Both the position numbers and the translations under genes were made by a program. A stretch of DNA of 32,009 nucleotides from an uncultured Oscillospiraceae bacterium (GTDB lineage Bacteria; Bacillota; Clostridia; Oscillospirales; Acutalibacteraceae): contig CAUFXR010000020.1 in the NCBI GenBank assembly GCA_959596515.1, positions 1 to 32,009 of the forward strand. Reading direction: 5' to 3'. Under the pieces are notes generated by a model. It was not told where the DNA came from, searched no databases, and saw nothing but the letters and a program-made list of their open reading frames with translations. Shown here one piece after another: positions 31,740-32,009 of this stretch (position 1 is its first letter; the number at the start of each line of letters is the position of its first letter).

Positions 31740-32009
31740 GCCAAATAAAAAGAGGTTTTATTGATTTACATAAAACAAAATACTTTCTAGCCAAGCCTGT
31801 TCTTGGATGACCTGGAAATCAAGGCCAAATTTACTCTTCCATTTCTACCGAAATTTTCCCATTATTTTGGAGCGAAATTTGATACAAAGCAATGTGCGCG
31901 GTAAGATTTTTTCTCTTTGTTTCAAGCGGCGCCACAGGAGAGGCTTTCAGTCAAGCTGATCCTATGTCAAGATTTAGTACAAGTTAAAATGAGAAATTAA
32001 TCCTCACCT
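31740..32009. other. Gene-free right edge
   Basis: About 270 bp, no coding frame, terminator or repeat that I can support on either strand. Confidence 0.5.

Noticed and set aside
31800..32009. Insertion sequence end at the right edge
   Set aside because: The AT-rich sequence near the edge looks slightly like an element end, but no inverted repeat, target duplication or transposase is visible.

Overview
The window looks like chromosomal DNA from a spore-forming, anaerobic low-to-mid GC Firmicute of class Clostridia, most likely the Oscillospirales/Ruminococcaceae side. The evidence is a spoIIAA-spoIIAB-sigF operon with a short SigF, Shine-Dalgarno sites of the AGGAGG type, TTGACA/TATAAT promoters with 17-bp spacers, a class II GalT, an AcsE-like methyltransferase and a 2-hydroxyacyl-CoA dehydratase activase-like pair. 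The species assignment is an inference from protein style only. I see no phage, insertion sequence, CRISPR array or tRNA.

Layout. 1-435: two tandem, near-consensus promoters fire leftward into what looks like an rRNA operon leader whose genes lie beyond the left edge; the metA promoter fires rightward. 436-4900: metA, a small zinc-ribbon membrane protein, the spoIIA sporulation operon and folC (the last three units on the minus strand). 4996-8710: a metallophosphoesterase and, convergent with it, valS. 9241-12955: a galactokinase-family kinase with a changed sugar-site motif, then a two-component system. 13629-14423: an orphan methyltetrahydrofolate:corrinoid-type methyltransferase on the minus strand, with a likely small RNA gene (14569-14664) divergent from it. 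15323-19508: a tight operon of a left-handed beta-helix acyltransferase-like protein, galT, a pyridoxamine/pyridoxal kinase-like protein and a HAD phosphatase, followed by a cupin-like protein. 20041-21531: a DUF1846 protein. 21978-26284: an HgdB-like protein and a 965-residue double-activase protein, divergent from a MarR regulator; an inverted repeat sits between them. 26998-31536: a membrane-anchored C39-like cysteine peptidase and a second OmpR/histidine kinase operon with a membrane-anchored third gene of unknown function.

How the parts work together. GalT and the galactokinase-like protein could form part of a Leloir-type sugar phosphate route, but no galE and no sugar transporter are in the window. 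The activase pair is the least understood system here: each of its two ASKHA modules keeps the two cysteines that in HgdC-type activases bind a dimer-bridging [4Fe-4S] cluster, which suggests an intramolecular pseudo-dimer working on the HgdB-like partner under MarR control. The best candidate for an undescribed element is the short promoter-to-terminator unit at 14534-14664, whose transcript would carry a CU-rich anti-Shine-Dalgarno stretch.
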